From Stanieria sp. NIES-3757 (lineage in GTDB: Bacteria > Cyanobacteriota > Cyanobacteriia > Cyanobacteriales > Xenococcaceae): DNA of 64,000 nt. How positions within the stretch are numbered: position 1 is the stretch's first letter; each line of letters starts with the position of its first letter. Where the stretch lies: the NCBI GenBank assembly GCA_002355455.1, contig AP017375.1, positions 1,798,001 through 1,862,000 on the forward strand, read 5' to 3'. A program made the translations under genes and the position numbers. Under the pieces are notes generated by a model, which saw only the letters and a list, made by a program, of their open reading frames with translations, was not told the DNA's origin and did no database searches. This document shows, in pieces, positions 34,371 through 44,698 of the stretch.

Positions 34371-36566
34371 ATGGGTATAGAAATTAATAAACTAAAATTA
34401 AAACAAAAAGTCATTCTTATTGCGATCGCTTTAGGGACAATTCCTACTATAGTAATGATGACGGCAGGAATTTCCGTAGTTAATAATTTACAAAGAGAAG
34501 AGATAGAAACCAACATTCTCGATGCTAGCGAAGATTTAAAACAAGAAATGGCATTATTTCTCAACGAAAGATTGGGGGATGTTCAATCTATGGCAACTTT
34601 ATTGATTTTGACCGATCCTCAGTTGCGTCAAGAAATTAGTACAGCACAAAAAGTTACGTCTCTAAATAATTTTATAGATGCTTACAAAATTTATGACAGT
34701 ATCGCTGTTTTTGATAATCAGGGTCAGTTAGTTGCTCAAACTTCAGGTAAAGTTCAAGATAATCACTTTAATCAAAATTATATTCAAGCTGCGCTGAAAA
34801 CTAACTCCGCTACTTCTAGTCAACCTAGTTTTTCGCCCATTAACAAACAATTGAATATGTATTTTATTGGCATGATTAAAGATAAAGTCACAGGTAAAAC
34901 AATTGGTTTTGTGCAGTCTCGAATGCCTTTAAAATATTTGGAAGAAGCTGTTGCTACTAACAACGATAGTGATGACCTTCAATATTATCTTACTAATTCA
35001 CAAGGAGAGGTTTTTTTAAGTTCGGCAAGCGGTGACCAACAACCAATCAAGTCGTTGACTTCAATAAGCACAATTTTTCCAAGTTTAGATTTAAAAAATA
35101 CAGTAAAAGAAAGCAAACTTGATGTCATTACCAATGTTGTTAATAATCAACAGCAATTACTAGCTCGTACTAAGATTGATGAATTAACAGGACAAGTTGC
35201 TGGATTAAATAATCTCAATTGGAATATTCTCATTGCTACAGATGTTTCCTTAGCTTTTACCTCTCAGCAAAAATTACTCCAAATTCTTCTAATTGGTTCT
35301 TTAATTACTGTAGGATTAACTGCCACCATCGCCACCTTATTAAGCGATCGCCTAATAAACCCCCTATGGCAAGCCAATCAAACCCTTGTCAAAATTGGTC
35401 AAGGAAAATTAGATGAACGTATTGAGGTTCAAGGAGAAGACGAACTAGCTCAGTTGGGTCAAAATATTAACCAGATGGCAGAGCAACTTCAGCAATTAAT
35501 TCAACAACAGCAACAACTTGCTCAAGCACAAATGGAAACTCAAAGTTCTCTAGCTAAAACAGAGCGAGAACAAAATCAAGCTCTTCAACAAGAACTATTA
35601 CAATTTATCAATGATATTGAAGGTGTATCTGACGGCAACTTAACTGTTCGAGCGAATATTACGGAAGGTGTAATCGGAATTGCTGCTGACTTTTTCAACT
35701 CAATTATTGAAAGTTTGCGCGATATCGTTACTCGGGTACAAAAAGCTACTAATAACGTTAATACATCTGTAAGTATTAATGAAGATGCCATCCGTCAAGT
35801 AGCAGAAGAAACAATTCAACAAACTAATCAAATTAATGAAACTCTCAATTCAGTAGCAGAAATGACTCGCTCGATTCAAGTAGTAGCCGATAGCGCACAA
35901 AAGGCTGCTGAAGTTTCCCGTGGTGCCTCTACTTCTGCTACCATCGGCGGAGAAGCCATTGAACAAACAGTACAAAGTATTTTACAACTAAGAGAAACTG
36001 TCGCAGCTACAGCAAAGAAAGTAAAAAGATTAGGAGAATCTTCTCAAGAAATTTCTAAAGTAGTTTCTTTAATTAACCAAATTGCGATGCAAACCAACTT
36101 ACTTGCTATCAACGCTTCAATTGAAGCTTCTCGCGCAGGAGAAGAAGGAAGAGGTTTTGCAGTAGTAGCAGAAGAAGTAGGGGAATTAGCGGCAAAATCG
36201 GCTGAGGCTACTAAAGAAATTGAAGAAATTGTGGAAAGCATTCAAGAAGAAACCGCAGAAGTAGTAGCAGCGATGGAAATTGGCACTGCACAGGTAGTTG
36301 AAGGAACACGCTTAGTAGAAAATACCAAACAAAGTCTTGACCAAATTGTCCAAGTTTCCCGTCAAATTGACGAATTACTTCAATCAATTTCTAGTGCTAC
36401 GGTTTCTCAAGTACAAACTTCCCAAACAGTTACTCAACTAATGGAAAAGATTGCTGAGATTTCTCAACGTACTTCTAATGCTTCTAATAATGTCTCTTAT
36501 TCTTTAGAAGAAACTGTCAAAATTGCTCAAGAATTACAAGCATCTGTTGGTACTTTTAAAGTTTAA
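34371..36566 (+). CDS. Methyl-accepting chemotaxis protein (cluster A, second receptor, 731 aa)
   Basis: One membrane helix near residues 15-35 ([20 protein letters not shown]) and another near 305-325 bracket a 270-residue Cache-like sensor ([35 protein letters not shown]). A HAMP domain (326-378), a Gln-rich coiled coil, a second HAMP-like region ([20 protein letters not shown]) and the MCP domain with [21 protein letters not shown] follow. The C-terminal half is closely related to that of the first cluster A receptor while the sensors differ, a pattern of duplication followed by sensor replacement. The signal sensed is unknown. It is 7 bp downstream of cheW and 25 bp before another CheW-like gene. 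Confidence 0.93.
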   Translation: MGIEINKLKLKQKVILIAIALGTIPTIVMMTAGISVVNNLQREEIETNILDASEDLKQEMALFLNERLGDVQSMATLLILTDPQLRQEISTAQKVTSLNNFIDAYKIYDSIAVFDNQGQLVAQTSGKVQDNHFNQNYIQAALKTNSATSSQPSFSPINKQLNMYFIGMIKDKVTGKTIGFVQSRMPLKYLEEAVATNNDSDDLQYYLTNSQGEVFLSSASGDQQPIKSLTSISTIFPSLDLKNTVKESKLDVITNVVNNQQQLLARTKIDELTGQVAGLNNLNWNILIATDVSLAFTSQQKLLQILLIGSLITVGLTATIATLLSDRLINPLWQANQTLVKIGQGKLDERIEVQGEDELAQLGQNINQMAEQLQQLIQQQQQLAQAQMETQSSLAKTEREQNQALQQELLQFINDIEGVSDGNLTVRANITEGVIGIAADFFNSIIESLRDIVTRVQKATNNVNTSVSINEDAIRQVAEETIQQTNQINETLNSVAEMTRSIQVVADSAQKAAEVSRGASTSATIGGEAIEQTVQSILQLRETVAATAKKVKRLGESSQEISKVVSLINQIAMQTNLLAINASIEASRAGEEGRGFAVVAEEVGELAAKSAEATKEIEEIVESIQEETAEVVAAMEIGTAQVVEGTRLVENTKQSLDQIVQVSRQIDELLQSISSATVSQVQTSQTVTQLMEKIAEISQRTSNASNNVSYSLEETVKIAQELQASVGTFKV

Positions 36567-36591
36567 TAATTAGGTTTTAATTGAATTAACC

Positions 36592-37137
36592 ATGGCTATT
36601 TTTTCTACTTTACGCTCTCGACGTTTTGCTAACAAACAACAAGAAACTACCCAACAAATGATTACTTTTCGTTTGCGTCGAGAATGGTTTGCTTTACCAA
36701 TTTTGACTATTCATAAAGTAGTTTTTTTGGGTGAAATTTATGGCGATCCTCACCGAACAGGTATTAGTATTACCAAGTATGAAGGTAGAGAAATTTTAGT
36801 AATTGATGTCGGTAAAAGAATTTTTAATAATGCCCCAGAGGTAAAACTTGTTTCCGAACAAACTGATTCAGAATTGCCTTTATCCGTTTTGGAACAAAGA
36901 AGATATTTAATTATTTTGTATAGTGAAGAACAAAATTTAATTGGATTACCTATTGATTCTCAGCCAATTATGCGTTATGCCACTCAATCCGCTTTTAAAG
37001 TTTTGCCAGAAAATTATTTAGTTCAAGGTAATATTCAATGCGTTAGTTCTCAAATTATCGATCTACCAGATCATCCTCCTATTTTTCTGCTTGAAACTTT
37101 CCTCCTCAGTCAACCACAAGCAATTAATTGGAGATAA
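36592..37137 (+). CDS. CheW-like protein (cluster A, second, 181 aa)
   Basis: The CheW fold is recognisable although diverged: MITFRLRREWFALPILTIHK near residues 22-41, ISITKYEGREILVIDVGKRI in the NLRG region, and YLIILYSEEQNLIGLPID. The segment QPIMRYATQSAFKVLPENYL is typical of the cyanobacterial CheW-like proteins that end such operons, as in the last gene of cluster B. It probably couples receptors to CheA or modulates array composition. It is the last gene of cluster A; a 210-bp AT-rich gap with no clear terminator separates it from cluster B. ATG at 36592 is the first start in frame. Confidence 0.85.
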   Translation: MAIFSTLRSRRFANKQQETTQQMITFRLRREWFALPILTIHKVVFLGEIYGDPHRTGISITKYEGREILVIDVGKRIFNNAPEVKLVSEQTDSELPLSVLEQRRYLIILYSEEQNLIGLPIDSQPIMRYATQSAFKVLPENYLVQGNIQCVSSQIIDLPDHPPIFLLETFLLSQPQAINWR

Positions 37138-37347
37138 TTAATAATTATTTGATTTTTTACTTGTTAAAATTAAATTTATGATTCGGACATTAATTTTTAA
37201 AAATTAATTTTGCTCTAAAAAAAAATATCTAATTAGTTATTTAAATTTATTCATTTAACAAATTGTTAATTTGCGGAAAGTTTTCGGGAACTCTAAAAAT
37301 AAAGGAGCAAAATTTCCCGTGATTGTTTATCGGAAAGGAAACTAGTA

Positions 37348-38547
37348 ATGACGACAGCCAAAAATGGAATTAGTCATACTCGTATTCAGATTCAACAATT
37401 TACTCTAGCTAAACAAACCGAGTTATTTGAATCGTTAAAACGAGCTAAATTTAGCGGTCAACTATTAATTAGTGATTCTCAAAATACAACTTGGATTTTT
37501 TACTTTTATCTTGGTCGTATTATGTATGCTGCTGGGGGTAAACATCCCATTAGAAGATGGAGAAGGCATTTATTTGCTTATTGTCCTGAAAGGCTGAACC
37601 ATTTACCTGAAATTCAAGCAGAACTCAATAGTTTGTCTTTAGAAGAAAGTAGAATTGTTTGGGAATATAAGCTTTTATCTTTGTGGGTCGATCAAAATAA
37701 AGTTACTCGCGAACAAGCTGATAGTGTAATTAAAGCTACCGTGATTGAAATTTTATTTGATATCAATCAAGCATTAAAGATATCTGCTGAAATTATTAAA
37801 GACAATCTTCTATCGACGCGATTAACCTTAATTGATGCAGAACAAGTAATTGCTGAAGCTTATAACCTTTGGGAAGCTTGGCAAAATGCCAAAGTTGCTG
37901 ATCGCTCTCCCAATTTAGCACCGATCATTCGCCAACCAGAAGCTTTACAACAAAAAACTTCTACTCAAGTTTATCAAAATTTGATTCAATTACTAGACGG
38001 ACAGCAAACTTTACGCGATTTAAGTATTCGCATGAAGCGAAATCTCGTCACTGTGACTAGCTCTTTGTTGCCTTATGTGCAATTAGGATTAGTACAATTG
38101 ATTTCGGTTGATGATATTCCACCACCAGTTTCCATACCTGTAGCCCAAAAAATAGCTAATTTAGCTACTCCCCATCGCATCTTAGTTGCTTGCATCGACG
38201 ATAGCGCTAGTATTTGCCAAACTATGGAAAAAGTAATTACTGAAGCGGGTTATCAGTTTCTAGCAGAAATGGATGGATTGAGAGCGATCGCGGTACTTTT
38301 GAGTCGTAAACCCGATGTAATTTTTTTAGATTTGATTATGCCTAATACTAATGGCTATGAAATCTGTGCTCAATTACGTAAATTGTCTTATTTCAAAACT
38401 ACTCCAATTATCATTCTGACTGGTAATGACGGAATTATTGACCGAGTAAGGGCTAAGATGGTTGGTTCTACTGACTTTCTCAATAAACCAGTAGATAAAG
38501 ATTTAGTTTTGGGAGTGATTGATAAGTATCTCAAGCAAAAAGTCTAG
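37348..38547 (+). CDS. pixG: PatA-type response regulator PixG-like (cluster B)
   Basis: This 399-residue protein has the PatA/DUF4388-like N-terminal domain (FYFYLGRIMYAAGGKHPIRR near residues 50-70), a helical middle region (WQNAKVADRSPNLAPIIRQP), and a canonical C-terminal receiver: ACIDDSAS, phosphoacceptor in IFLDLIMPNTNGYE near residue 327, ILTGNDG, and FLNKPVD. It heads an operon with the gene order of the Synechocystis pix/tax1 phototaxis locus, and I name it PixG on that basis. A GGAAAGGAAA ribosome-binding region precedes the ATG. Its paralogue at 24852 has lost receiver residues. Phosphorylation by the PixL-like CheA downstream is the expected input. Confidence 0.85.
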   Translation: MTTAKNGISHTRIQIQQFTLAKQTELFESLKRAKFSGQLLISDSQNTTWIFYFYLGRIMYAAGGKHPIRRWRRHLFAYCPERLNHLPEIQAELNSLSLEESRIVWEYKLLSLWVDQNKVTREQADSVIKATVIEILFDINQALKISAEIIKDNLLSTRLTLIDAEQVIAEAYNLWEAWQNAKVADRSPNLAPIIRQPEALQQKTSTQVYQNLIQLLDGQQTLRDLSIRMKRNLVTVTSSLLPYVQLGLVQLISVDDIPPPVSIPVAQKIANLATPHRILVACIDDSASICQTMEKVITEAGYQFLAEMDGLRAIAVLLSRKPDVIFLDLIMPNTNGYEICAQLRKLSYFKTTPIIILTGNDGIIDRVRAKMVGSTDFLNKPVDKDLVLGVIDKYLKQKV

Positions 38548-38628
38548 CTCAAACGTTACTTTAAATCACTTTCAGGGAACTATAAATAATATCTGTTCGC
38601 TAATTAATTGCTGATTGAGGTGCTTCTA

Positions 38629-38994
38629 ATGGGACACGCCCTAATCGTTGATGATTCTGCTACTGAACGAGCCATTCTCACCAGTTGTCTTGAACAAATG
38701 GGTATTTCCGTTTTAATCGCTACTAGTGGAGAAGAAGCCTTGGAAAAAATCCAACAAGCTCTTCCAGATCTGATTGTTTTAGACATTGTTTTACCTGGGC
38801 GTAGTGGTTTTGAAATTTGTCGAGAACTTAAAGGAGAAGCAAATACAAGTAAAATTCCGATTATTTTATGTTCCACTAAAGGAACTGAAATGGATAAATT
38901 TTGGGGCAAAAAACAGGGTGCAGATGCCTATATTCCTAAACCAGTGGATCAAGAAGAGTTGGTACGCACGGTTAGAGAATTGATTAAAAGTTAA
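38629..38994 (+). CDS. pixH: CheY-type response regulator PixH-like (cluster B)
   Basis: A 121-residue single receiver: ALIVDDSATE, phosphoacceptor in IVLDIVLPGRSGFEICR, and Lys in YIPKPVDQ; the switch position is Ser/Thr in LCSTKGT. ATG at 38629 follows GAGGT by 8 bases, and is preferred over the upstream TTG at 38608. Its position directly after the PixG-like gene and before a CheW-like gene matches pixH. As in pix systems it should receive phosphate from PixL-type CheA and influence pilus-based movement direction. Confidence 0.87.
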   Translation: MGHALIVDDSATERAILTSCLEQMGISVLIATSGEEALEKIQQALPDLIVLDIVLPGRSGFEICRELKGEANTSKIPIILCSTKGTEMDKFWGKKQGADAYIPKPVDQEELVRTVRELIKS

Positions 38995-39020
38995 AATCAA
39001 GAATTAAGGCAAAAAGTGTT

Positions 39021-39578
39021 GTGTCAGATTTTATTAGTAATCAAAATTTATTATTTTCCGATCTAGAGGCGATGCCTCATCAAAACCAACAGCAACAATT
39101 TTTGAAATTCGATCTTGAACCTGACACCAAAATTATGCTCCCTATCGAGCAAATTACTGAAGTTCTCAAAATTGATCTTAGTCAAATTATTCCCATTCCT
39201 GAAATGCCTGCTTGGGTTATGGGAGTTCATAATTGGCGGGGTGAAATTCTGTGGATGCTTGATTTAGGAAATTTAATCGGGTTGAATGCTTGGTACGAAC
39301 AAGCAAATACCACTCCTAATTGTACCGTGATCGTGTTATCGACCAAAACAACTGAGCAAATTAAGGAGCAACAAAGCGAGAAAACTAGCTTGGGATTAAT
39401 TGTTACTAGAGTAGAAGATATTGAATGGTGTAATCCCGATCTGATTCAATCTCCTCCTGGTGCTGCTATTACTGCGGAAATAGCACCATTTTTGCGGGGT
39501 TATTGGCTCAAAGAAGATGGCGAAATGGTACTAGCTCTCGATGGCATTGCGATTTTAGCTGCTATGCTTAAAATTTAA
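39021..39578 (+). CDS. pixI: CheW-like coupling protein PixI-like (cluster B)
   Basis: The 185-residue protein has a full CheW core: FLKFDLEPDTKIMLPIEQIT, IIPIPEMPAWVMGVHNWRGE with the conserved NWRG turn, ILWMLDLGNLIG, and SLGLIVTRVEDIEW. It begins with GTG at 39021, 26 bp after pixH, and is the third gene of cluster B, the position of pixI/taxW1. It should couple the PixJ-like receptors to the PixL-like kinase. Unlike the first CheW of cluster A, it retains the RG pair needed for receptor binding. Confidence 0.87.
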   Translation: MSDFISNQNLLFSDLEAMPHQNQQQQFLKFDLEPDTKIMLPIEQITEVLKIDLSQIIPIPEMPAWVMGVHNWRGEILWMLDLGNLIGLNAWYEQANTTPNCTVIVLSTKTTEQIKEQQSEKTSLGLIVTRVEDIEWCNPDLIQSPPGAAITAEIAPFLRGYWLKEDGEMVLALDGIAILAAMLKI

Positions 39579-39667
39579 TTTTTTTATTATTACTAACTCT
39601 TATTTTCTATAGTTTTTTCTAACTTAAATTATTTAGACTAATCGCTTATTTTATTACCGTTTTGATT

Positions 39668-42061
39668 ATGACTAAAATTCCTCCTCGATTTACTAATGAG
39701 GTAGACTCGCTTTTTACTAACTCAAGCAATTACCCCAACTATAGCCAAGTAAAAAAAAATTATAATTCTGCTTGGCTAAAGCAATTTTATAATCTTTCAA
39801 TCAGTCGAAAAACTAGTATAATTCCTTGGTTAAGTTTTGCAGCTTTGGCTTTAGTTTTGGGGACTGGTACAATCATTCTTCGTCAGAGTTTGCAAGCTCA
39901 ATTATTTCAACAAGTTCAATCAGGAACACAAGCAATTGAAAAATTAGTTTCTGGAGATCTTGTTAATGAAAAATCTCAAATTCTTGAAGATGTAGTCAGT
40001 GCTTTTAACGAGCAAACTAACTATATTGCAATCTATTTACGTCAACCAACAGGAAAATTTGTTGTAGCTAATTCTCTTGCCAAAACTAATCAAGATTTAA
40101 TTGCTACTTCGTTACTAGAGCAGGCAAGTAAACAACCGAAACAAATTATTACTCAAATAGAAAAAGTCAACAATAAAAAATATGCTCTGGCAGCAAAAGC
40201 TATTACTAATTCTAAGGATGAAATAGTAGGGTTAATTGTTTATGGTAGTTCAACAGATACAATTAATAATATTCTTTGGGGGAGTATTTTAATTGTATTA
40301 ATTTTAACTCTAGGAATAATGGTATTAATATTATTATTTACCAGAATTTTGGATCGAGCGATCGCGATTCCGCTCAAACAGTTACAGCAAGTTACTCAAG
40401 ATTTTTCTGAAGGTAATATTAAAGCTAGAGCTACCGTTGGAACTACTGATGAAATTGGTTTATTGGCTAGTACTTTCAATATCCTAGCTGATTCAATCGA
40501 AACTAACGAAGAGAAACTAAGAGAAGATGCTAAAAGATCTCGCATCCTTAAAGAAATAGCTTTTCGCATCGGTCAAGTTTTTCAATTAGAAGAAATTTTT
40601 CAAATCGCAGTTGCCGATAGTCAAGTAGCATTAGCAGCAGATCGAGTTGTTTATTATCAATTTGATGATGGTTGGCAAGGGAAAGTTGTCGCTGAAGCAG
40701 TGGTGGCAGGATATCCCGCAATTCAAGGCACAGAAATTAACGATCCTTGTTTTGCCGAACAATCTGCCGAACAATATCAAAATGGTCGCATTCAAACTAT
40801 CGCTAATATTTATCAAGCTGATTTGAGCGATTGTTATCTGCAAATGTTAGCACCTTTTGCGGTTCAGGCTGTGGTAACTGTTCCAGTTGTGAGTTCCAAG
40901 AAATTGATTGGTTTGTTGATTGCTCATCAATGTGCCGAACCTAGAGTGTGGCAAGAGCAAGATATTGATTTGTTATTGCAAGTTGCTAGTCAAATTAGTA
41001 ATGCTTTTGAGCAGATCAATTTACTTCAGCAACAACAAATTGCCCAAGAGCGAGAAAGAAAAGCAAAAGAAGAACTACAACAAAGAGCTTTAGAACTATT
41101 AATGGAAGTAGATCCCGTTAGTAGAGGAGATTTGACGATCCGCGCTCAAGTCAAAGAAGACGAAATTGGTACGATCGCAGACTCCTATAATGCTACGATT
41201 GAAAGCCTACGGAAATTAGTAACTAAAGTTAAAACTGCTGCTCAACAAGTTGCTACTACTACTAGTACTAAGGAAGTATTTATTCAAGAGTTATCCGCTG
41301 GTGCATCTGCCCAAACCAAAGAAATTAATGCTGCCCTAAAGCGGATTAAAACCATGACAGCATCGATCCAAGCGGTAGCAGCTAATGCTGAAGCTGCTGA
41401 AGCTGCCGTGAAACAGGCGACTGCTACAGTTGAAACGGGAGATCAGATTATGAACCGAACTGTTGATGGATTTATGGCAATTCGGGAAACAGTAGCTGAA
41501 ACTGCCAAAAAAGTAAAACGTTTAGGCGAATCTTCCCAAAAAATATCAAAAGTAGTCAACTTAATTGGAAATTTTGCTGATCAAACTAATTTACTAGCTC
41601 TCAATGCTTCAATTGAAGCTGCTCATGCAGGAGAAGAAGGAAGAGGTTTTGCTGTAGTAGCTGAAGAGGTGCGATCGCTCGCTCGTCAATCGGCAGAAGC
41701 AACGGCAGAAATCGCAACTTTAGTAGCAGCAATTCAAGCAGAAACTAATGAAGTAGTTGCAGCGATGGAAGCAGGGACAGAACAAGTAGTTACAGGGACT
41801 AAATTAATTGATGAGACTCGAATGTCTCTCAATCAAATTACTACCGTTAGTAATCAAATTAATCAATTAGTTAATGCGATCGCTCAAGCTACTATCGAGC
41901 AATCAAAAGACTCTGAAGTAGTGAGTCAAACAATGTCACAGGTAGCAAATGTTTCGGAACAAACCGAGATTGAAGCAATTCAAGTATCAAACTTATTTAA
42001 AGAATTACTGACTGTAGCTCAGGAGTTACAAGAAAGTGTCAGTAAATTCAAAGTTGGTTAG
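39668..42061 (+). CDS. pixJ: PixJ-like phototaxis receptor: MCP with DXCF-type cyanobacteriochrome GAF domain
   Basis: Two membrane helices (near residues 53-75 and 205-227) flank a 130-residue extracytoplasmic part; HAMP, a GAF domain (about 290-450), a second HAMP-like region and an MCP domain ([20 protein letters not shown]) follow. The GAF domain is a cyanobacteriochrome. Its DPCF motif holds Cys361, and the canonical chromophore Cys389 is in LSDCYLQM, exactly 28 residues later, the spacing of Cys494 and Cys522 in Thermosynechococcus Pix[13 protein letters not shown] and [13 protein letters not shown] also fit. DXCF members bind phycoviolobilin through both cysteines and switch between blue and green light. 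I infer a blue/green phototaxis sensor. ATG at 39668 is preferred over TTG at 39662. Confidence 0.9.
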   Translation: MTKIPPRFTNEVDSLFTNSSNYPNYSQVKKNYNSAWLKQFYNLSISRKTSIIPWLSFAALALVLGTGTIILRQSLQAQLFQQVQSGTQAIEKLVSGDLVNEKSQILEDVVSAFNEQTNYIAIYLRQPTGKFVVANSLAKTNQDLIATSLLEQASKQPKQIITQIEKVNNKKYALAAKAITNSKDEIVGLIVYGSSTDTINNILWGSILIVLILTLGIMVLILLFTRILDRAIAIPLKQLQQVTQDFSEGNIKARATVGTTDEIGLLASTFNILADSIETNEEKLREDAKRSRILKEIAFRIGQVFQLEEIFQIAVADSQVALAADRVVYYQFDDGWQGKVVAEAVVAGYPAIQGTEINDPCFAEQSAEQYQNGRIQTIANIYQADLSDCYLQMLAPFAVQAVVTVPVVSSKKLIGLLIAHQCAEPRVWQEQDIDLLLQVASQISNAFEQINLLQQQQIAQERERKAKEELQQRALELLMEVDPVSRGDLTIRAQVKEDEIGTIADSYNATIESLRKLVTKVKTAAQQVATTTSTKEVFIQELSAGASAQTKEINAALKRIKTMTASIQAVAANAEAAEAAVKQATATVETGDQIMNRTVDGFMAIRETVAETAKKVKRLGESSQKISKVVNLIGNFADQTNLLALNASIEAAHAGEEGRGFAVVAEEVRSLARQSAEATAEIATLVAAIQAETNEVVAAMEAGTEQVVTGTKLIDETRMSLNQITTVSNQINQLVNAIAQATIEQSKDSEVVSQTMSQVANVSEQTEIEAIQVSNLFKELLTVAQELQESVSKFKVG

Positions 42062-42084
42062 TACTGCTTTGCAAATGTGTAGAA

Positions 42085-42100
42085 ACACAAAATTTTGTGT
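42085..42100. repeat. Perfect 16-bp palindrome between the two cluster B receptor genes
   Basis: ACACAAAATTTTGTGT is self-complementary and lies 24 bp after the pixJ stop. It can form a short hairpin or serve as a binding site for a dimeric regulator, and could set the ratio of the two receptors. It lacks a T-run. Function is unknown. Confidence 0.45.
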
Positions 42101-42172
42101 CTGTAAAAAGCTCTAGTTATTGATATTTCCAGTTTAATTGTCAAAATTTTTTGAAATGGGTACATCTTTTCC

Positions 42173-44629
42173 ATGACTCAGACTCCTGTACAACTTGAAA
42201 ATTCTCATCAAAGTTTTTTGTCTGCTAATGACTTTTCTGATTTTCAAGGTAATCAAGTTACTCCAGTAAAATCTGTTGACCAGAATCGCATTAGTTTACA
42301 AAATAAATTATTATTCATTATTTTGCCTACGGTATTAGGAAGTTTAGCTTTGTCTAGCATAATTAATTATCGCTATATTCAAGCTAGAACAGAAGCAAAA
42401 GTTAAATTGCAACTTGAAAATGAATTAGTTTTTGTTGAAGAAACAACTAATCAACTGCTTCAAGAAAAAATTGAGATAGATAAAACAATTGAATTGATTA
42501 GTAAGAGTTTATCTAAAACTCAAACTGATTTAAAATCTCACAGTCTTCAAATTATCTCACCACAAAAAAAAGTTGCCTTACAAACTATTACTAGCCAGGG
42601 AAACAAAGAAAATCAAGAAATTCTTGGGGGAGCAGAAGTAATTGCAGTAGCGAAATTAATTCAACAAAAATCAATCAATGCTGAATCGATTGAAAATCAA
42701 TTAAAACAAAAAAATGTTTATCAAAAAATCAATGTCCAGAACTCAAATTTAATTGTCTCTTTTGTTTATCAAAATCGTTTTTATACTTTAGCACCCATTG
42801 CTAACACTGATTTGGTAGCAGTTACTTCTCTTGATTTGCCAGAGTTAAAAAAAACTGACTACGAATTAATATCAAGTCTGCTTTTTAACAATTTATTATT
42901 AGGAGCAGGCGTAACTATGATTTTTTTACTTACTGCTCGTCAAATTTTTAGACCTTTAATCAGTTTAGTTAAAACTAGTGATCAAATAGGTGCAGGTAAT
43001 CTTAATTTATTATTTCAAAAAAAAGGTACTTTAGAGACAGAAAGCTTAACGCAGAATTTTAACTATTTAATTATTAAGCTCAAAGAATTATTGCAGCAAC
43101 AACAAACTGAAGTTCAACAAGCAAAAATTATTAAAGAAATTATTATTAAAATTCATCAGCAAATAGATTATCAAAATTTTAGAGAAACGATTGTTCAACA
43201 GATTCATCTAGCCCTTAAAACGGACAGAGTAGTTTATTGCCAAGTCAATAATTTACAACAGGGAGAAATTGTTGCCGAATCAATAACTGATAAATATGTT
43301 TCGATTTTAGGAAGTCTGCTCAAAGCTGATGATTATATACCACCAAATCGGCTTGGTATGGTTCAAAATATAGAACAAATTGAAACAGCCTTATTATCAA
43401 AATCTCAGCAGCAACAATTACAATCATGGCAAGTACAAGCAATGTTAGTTGCACCAGTATTAGTTAATCAACAATTAGATGGATTCTTGATGATTCAAAG
43501 TTGTGCCACTCCCCGTCTTTGGCAACCACAAGAAATCGATTTTGTTGAGCAAATAGCTTATCAATTAAGTTTTGCTGCAACTCGTGAGTCTCTTTTACTA
43601 CAACAGCAAAATGCTGAATTAAAACAAAATCAAGCTCAAGAAAAATTAAAACAAGAAGTATTAAATTTAATCCAAAAAATTCAAAGTTTGTACTCAGGAG
43701 ATTTAACTCTAAGAGCTAATCTTACTAGTGATGAGATTGGCAAAATTGCTGAAGCTTACAACATGAGTATTGAAAATTTACAACAACTGATTGCTAATTT
43801 TAAAAATACAGTTGCCTATGTAAATGAAAATGCTATAGAAAATCAACAAATAATTCAAAACTTGACCACAGAAACAGTACAAAACGCAGAAAAAATCAAT
43901 CAAACCCAAAAAGAAATTCAATTGCTTAATGAAGCCAATTATCTGGTTACGACTCATGCTTCTCAAGCCGAAGTAATTGTTAAACAAGCTAATCTAAAAA
44001 TATCAACAGGAAATGTTGCGATCGCTCGTACAGTAGAAGAAATTAATTTCATTCAAGAAACCGTAGATGTCGCTTCCGAAAAAATCAAACTGTTAGGAGA
44101 ATCTTCGCAAGAAATTTCTCAAGCAGTTAATCTAATTGCTCGTTTTGCTGCTCAAACTCATTTACTTGCTCTGAAAGCTTCGATTGAAGCAGCTAGAGCA
44201 GGAGAACAAGGGAGAGGTTTTGCTGTCATCGCGGATGAAGTTAGAACTCTTGCTACTCAGTCAGCAGGAGCGAGTGCAGAAATTGAAAATTTAGTAGCCA
44301 AAATTCAACAAGAAACTCAAGCAGTAGTTGAAGTTATGGCAAAAGGTACTAATCAAGTTAAAACAGGAGCAGAATTAGTTCAACAAACTCGTCAAAGTCT
44401 CAGTCAAGTAACTAATGCGACTAGTGAAATTCAACAGTTAGTTGGCGCGATCGCTCTTGCTTCTCATCAACAGATCATCAATTCTGAGTCAGTTATTCAA
44501 AACATAGCCGATGTAGCTATGACTGCTACCCAAAATACTCAATCAGCAACTCAATTATCAGCTTCTCTCTCTCAATTGTGTGGAGTCACGGAAGAATTCA
44601 AACAACATCTTGACAAATTTAAAACCTAG
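42173..44629 (+). CDS. Methyl-accepting chemotaxis protein with cyanobacteriochrome-like GAF lacking chromophore cysteines (818 aa)
   Basis: A membrane helix near residues 43-65 and another near 240-262 bracket a moderate extracytoplasmic region; a HAMP domain, a GAF domain (about 320-475), a HAMP-like region and an MCP domain ([20 protein letters not shown]) follow. The GAF domain aligns with that of the preceding PixJ-like receptor (DRVVYCQVNNLQQGEIVAES; FLMIQSCATPRLW), but neither the DXCF motif nor the canonical Cys is present; the region reads SLLKADDYIPPNRLG and ALLSKSQQQQLQSW. It should therefore not bind a bilin covalently. It may heterodimerise with PixJ or sense something else. In Synechocystis the same position holds part of the pixJ locus. 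The duplication origin is inferred from shared architecture. Confidence 0.88.
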   Translation: MTQTPVQLENSHQSFLSANDFSDFQGNQVTPVKSVDQNRISLQNKLLFIILPTVLGSLALSSIINYRYIQARTEAKVKLQLENELVFVEETTNQLLQEKIEIDKTIELISKSLSKTQTDLKSHSLQIISPQKKVALQTITSQGNKENQEILGGAEVIAVAKLIQQKSINAESIENQLKQKNVYQKINVQNSNLIVSFVYQNRFYTLAPIANTDLVAVTSLDLPELKKTDYELISSLLFNNLLLGAGVTMIFLLTARQIFRPLISLVKTSDQIGAGNLNLLFQKKGTLETESLTQNFNYLIIKLKELLQQQQTEVQQAKIIKEIIIKIHQQIDYQNFRETIVQQIHLALKTDRVVYCQVNNLQQGEIVAESITDKYVSILGSLLKADDYIPPNRLGMVQNIEQIETALLSKSQQQQLQSWQVQAMLVAPVLVNQQLDGFLMIQSCATPRLWQPQEIDFVEQIAYQLSFAATRESLLLQQQNAELKQNQAQEKLKQEVLNLIQKIQSLYSGDLTLRANLTSDEIGKIAEAYNMSIENLQQLIANFKNTVAYVNENAIENQQIIQNLTTETVQNAEKINQTQKEIQLLNEANYLVTTHASQAEVIVKQANLKISTGNVAIARTVEEINFIQETVDVASEKIKLLGESSQEISQAVNLIARFAAQTHLLALKASIEAARAGEQGRGFAVIADEVRTLATQSAGASAEIENLVAKIQQETQAVVEVMAKGTNQVKTGAELVQQTRQSLSQVTNATSEIQQLVGAIALASHQQIINSESVIQNIADVAMTATQNTQSATQLSASLSQLCGVTEEFKQHLDKFKT

Positions 44630-44698
44630 TTGAGTTTTTGTCTTATCGATGGGAAATCTTAAGTTAACTATTTAGAAACTTTACCTCAGCAGCAAACC

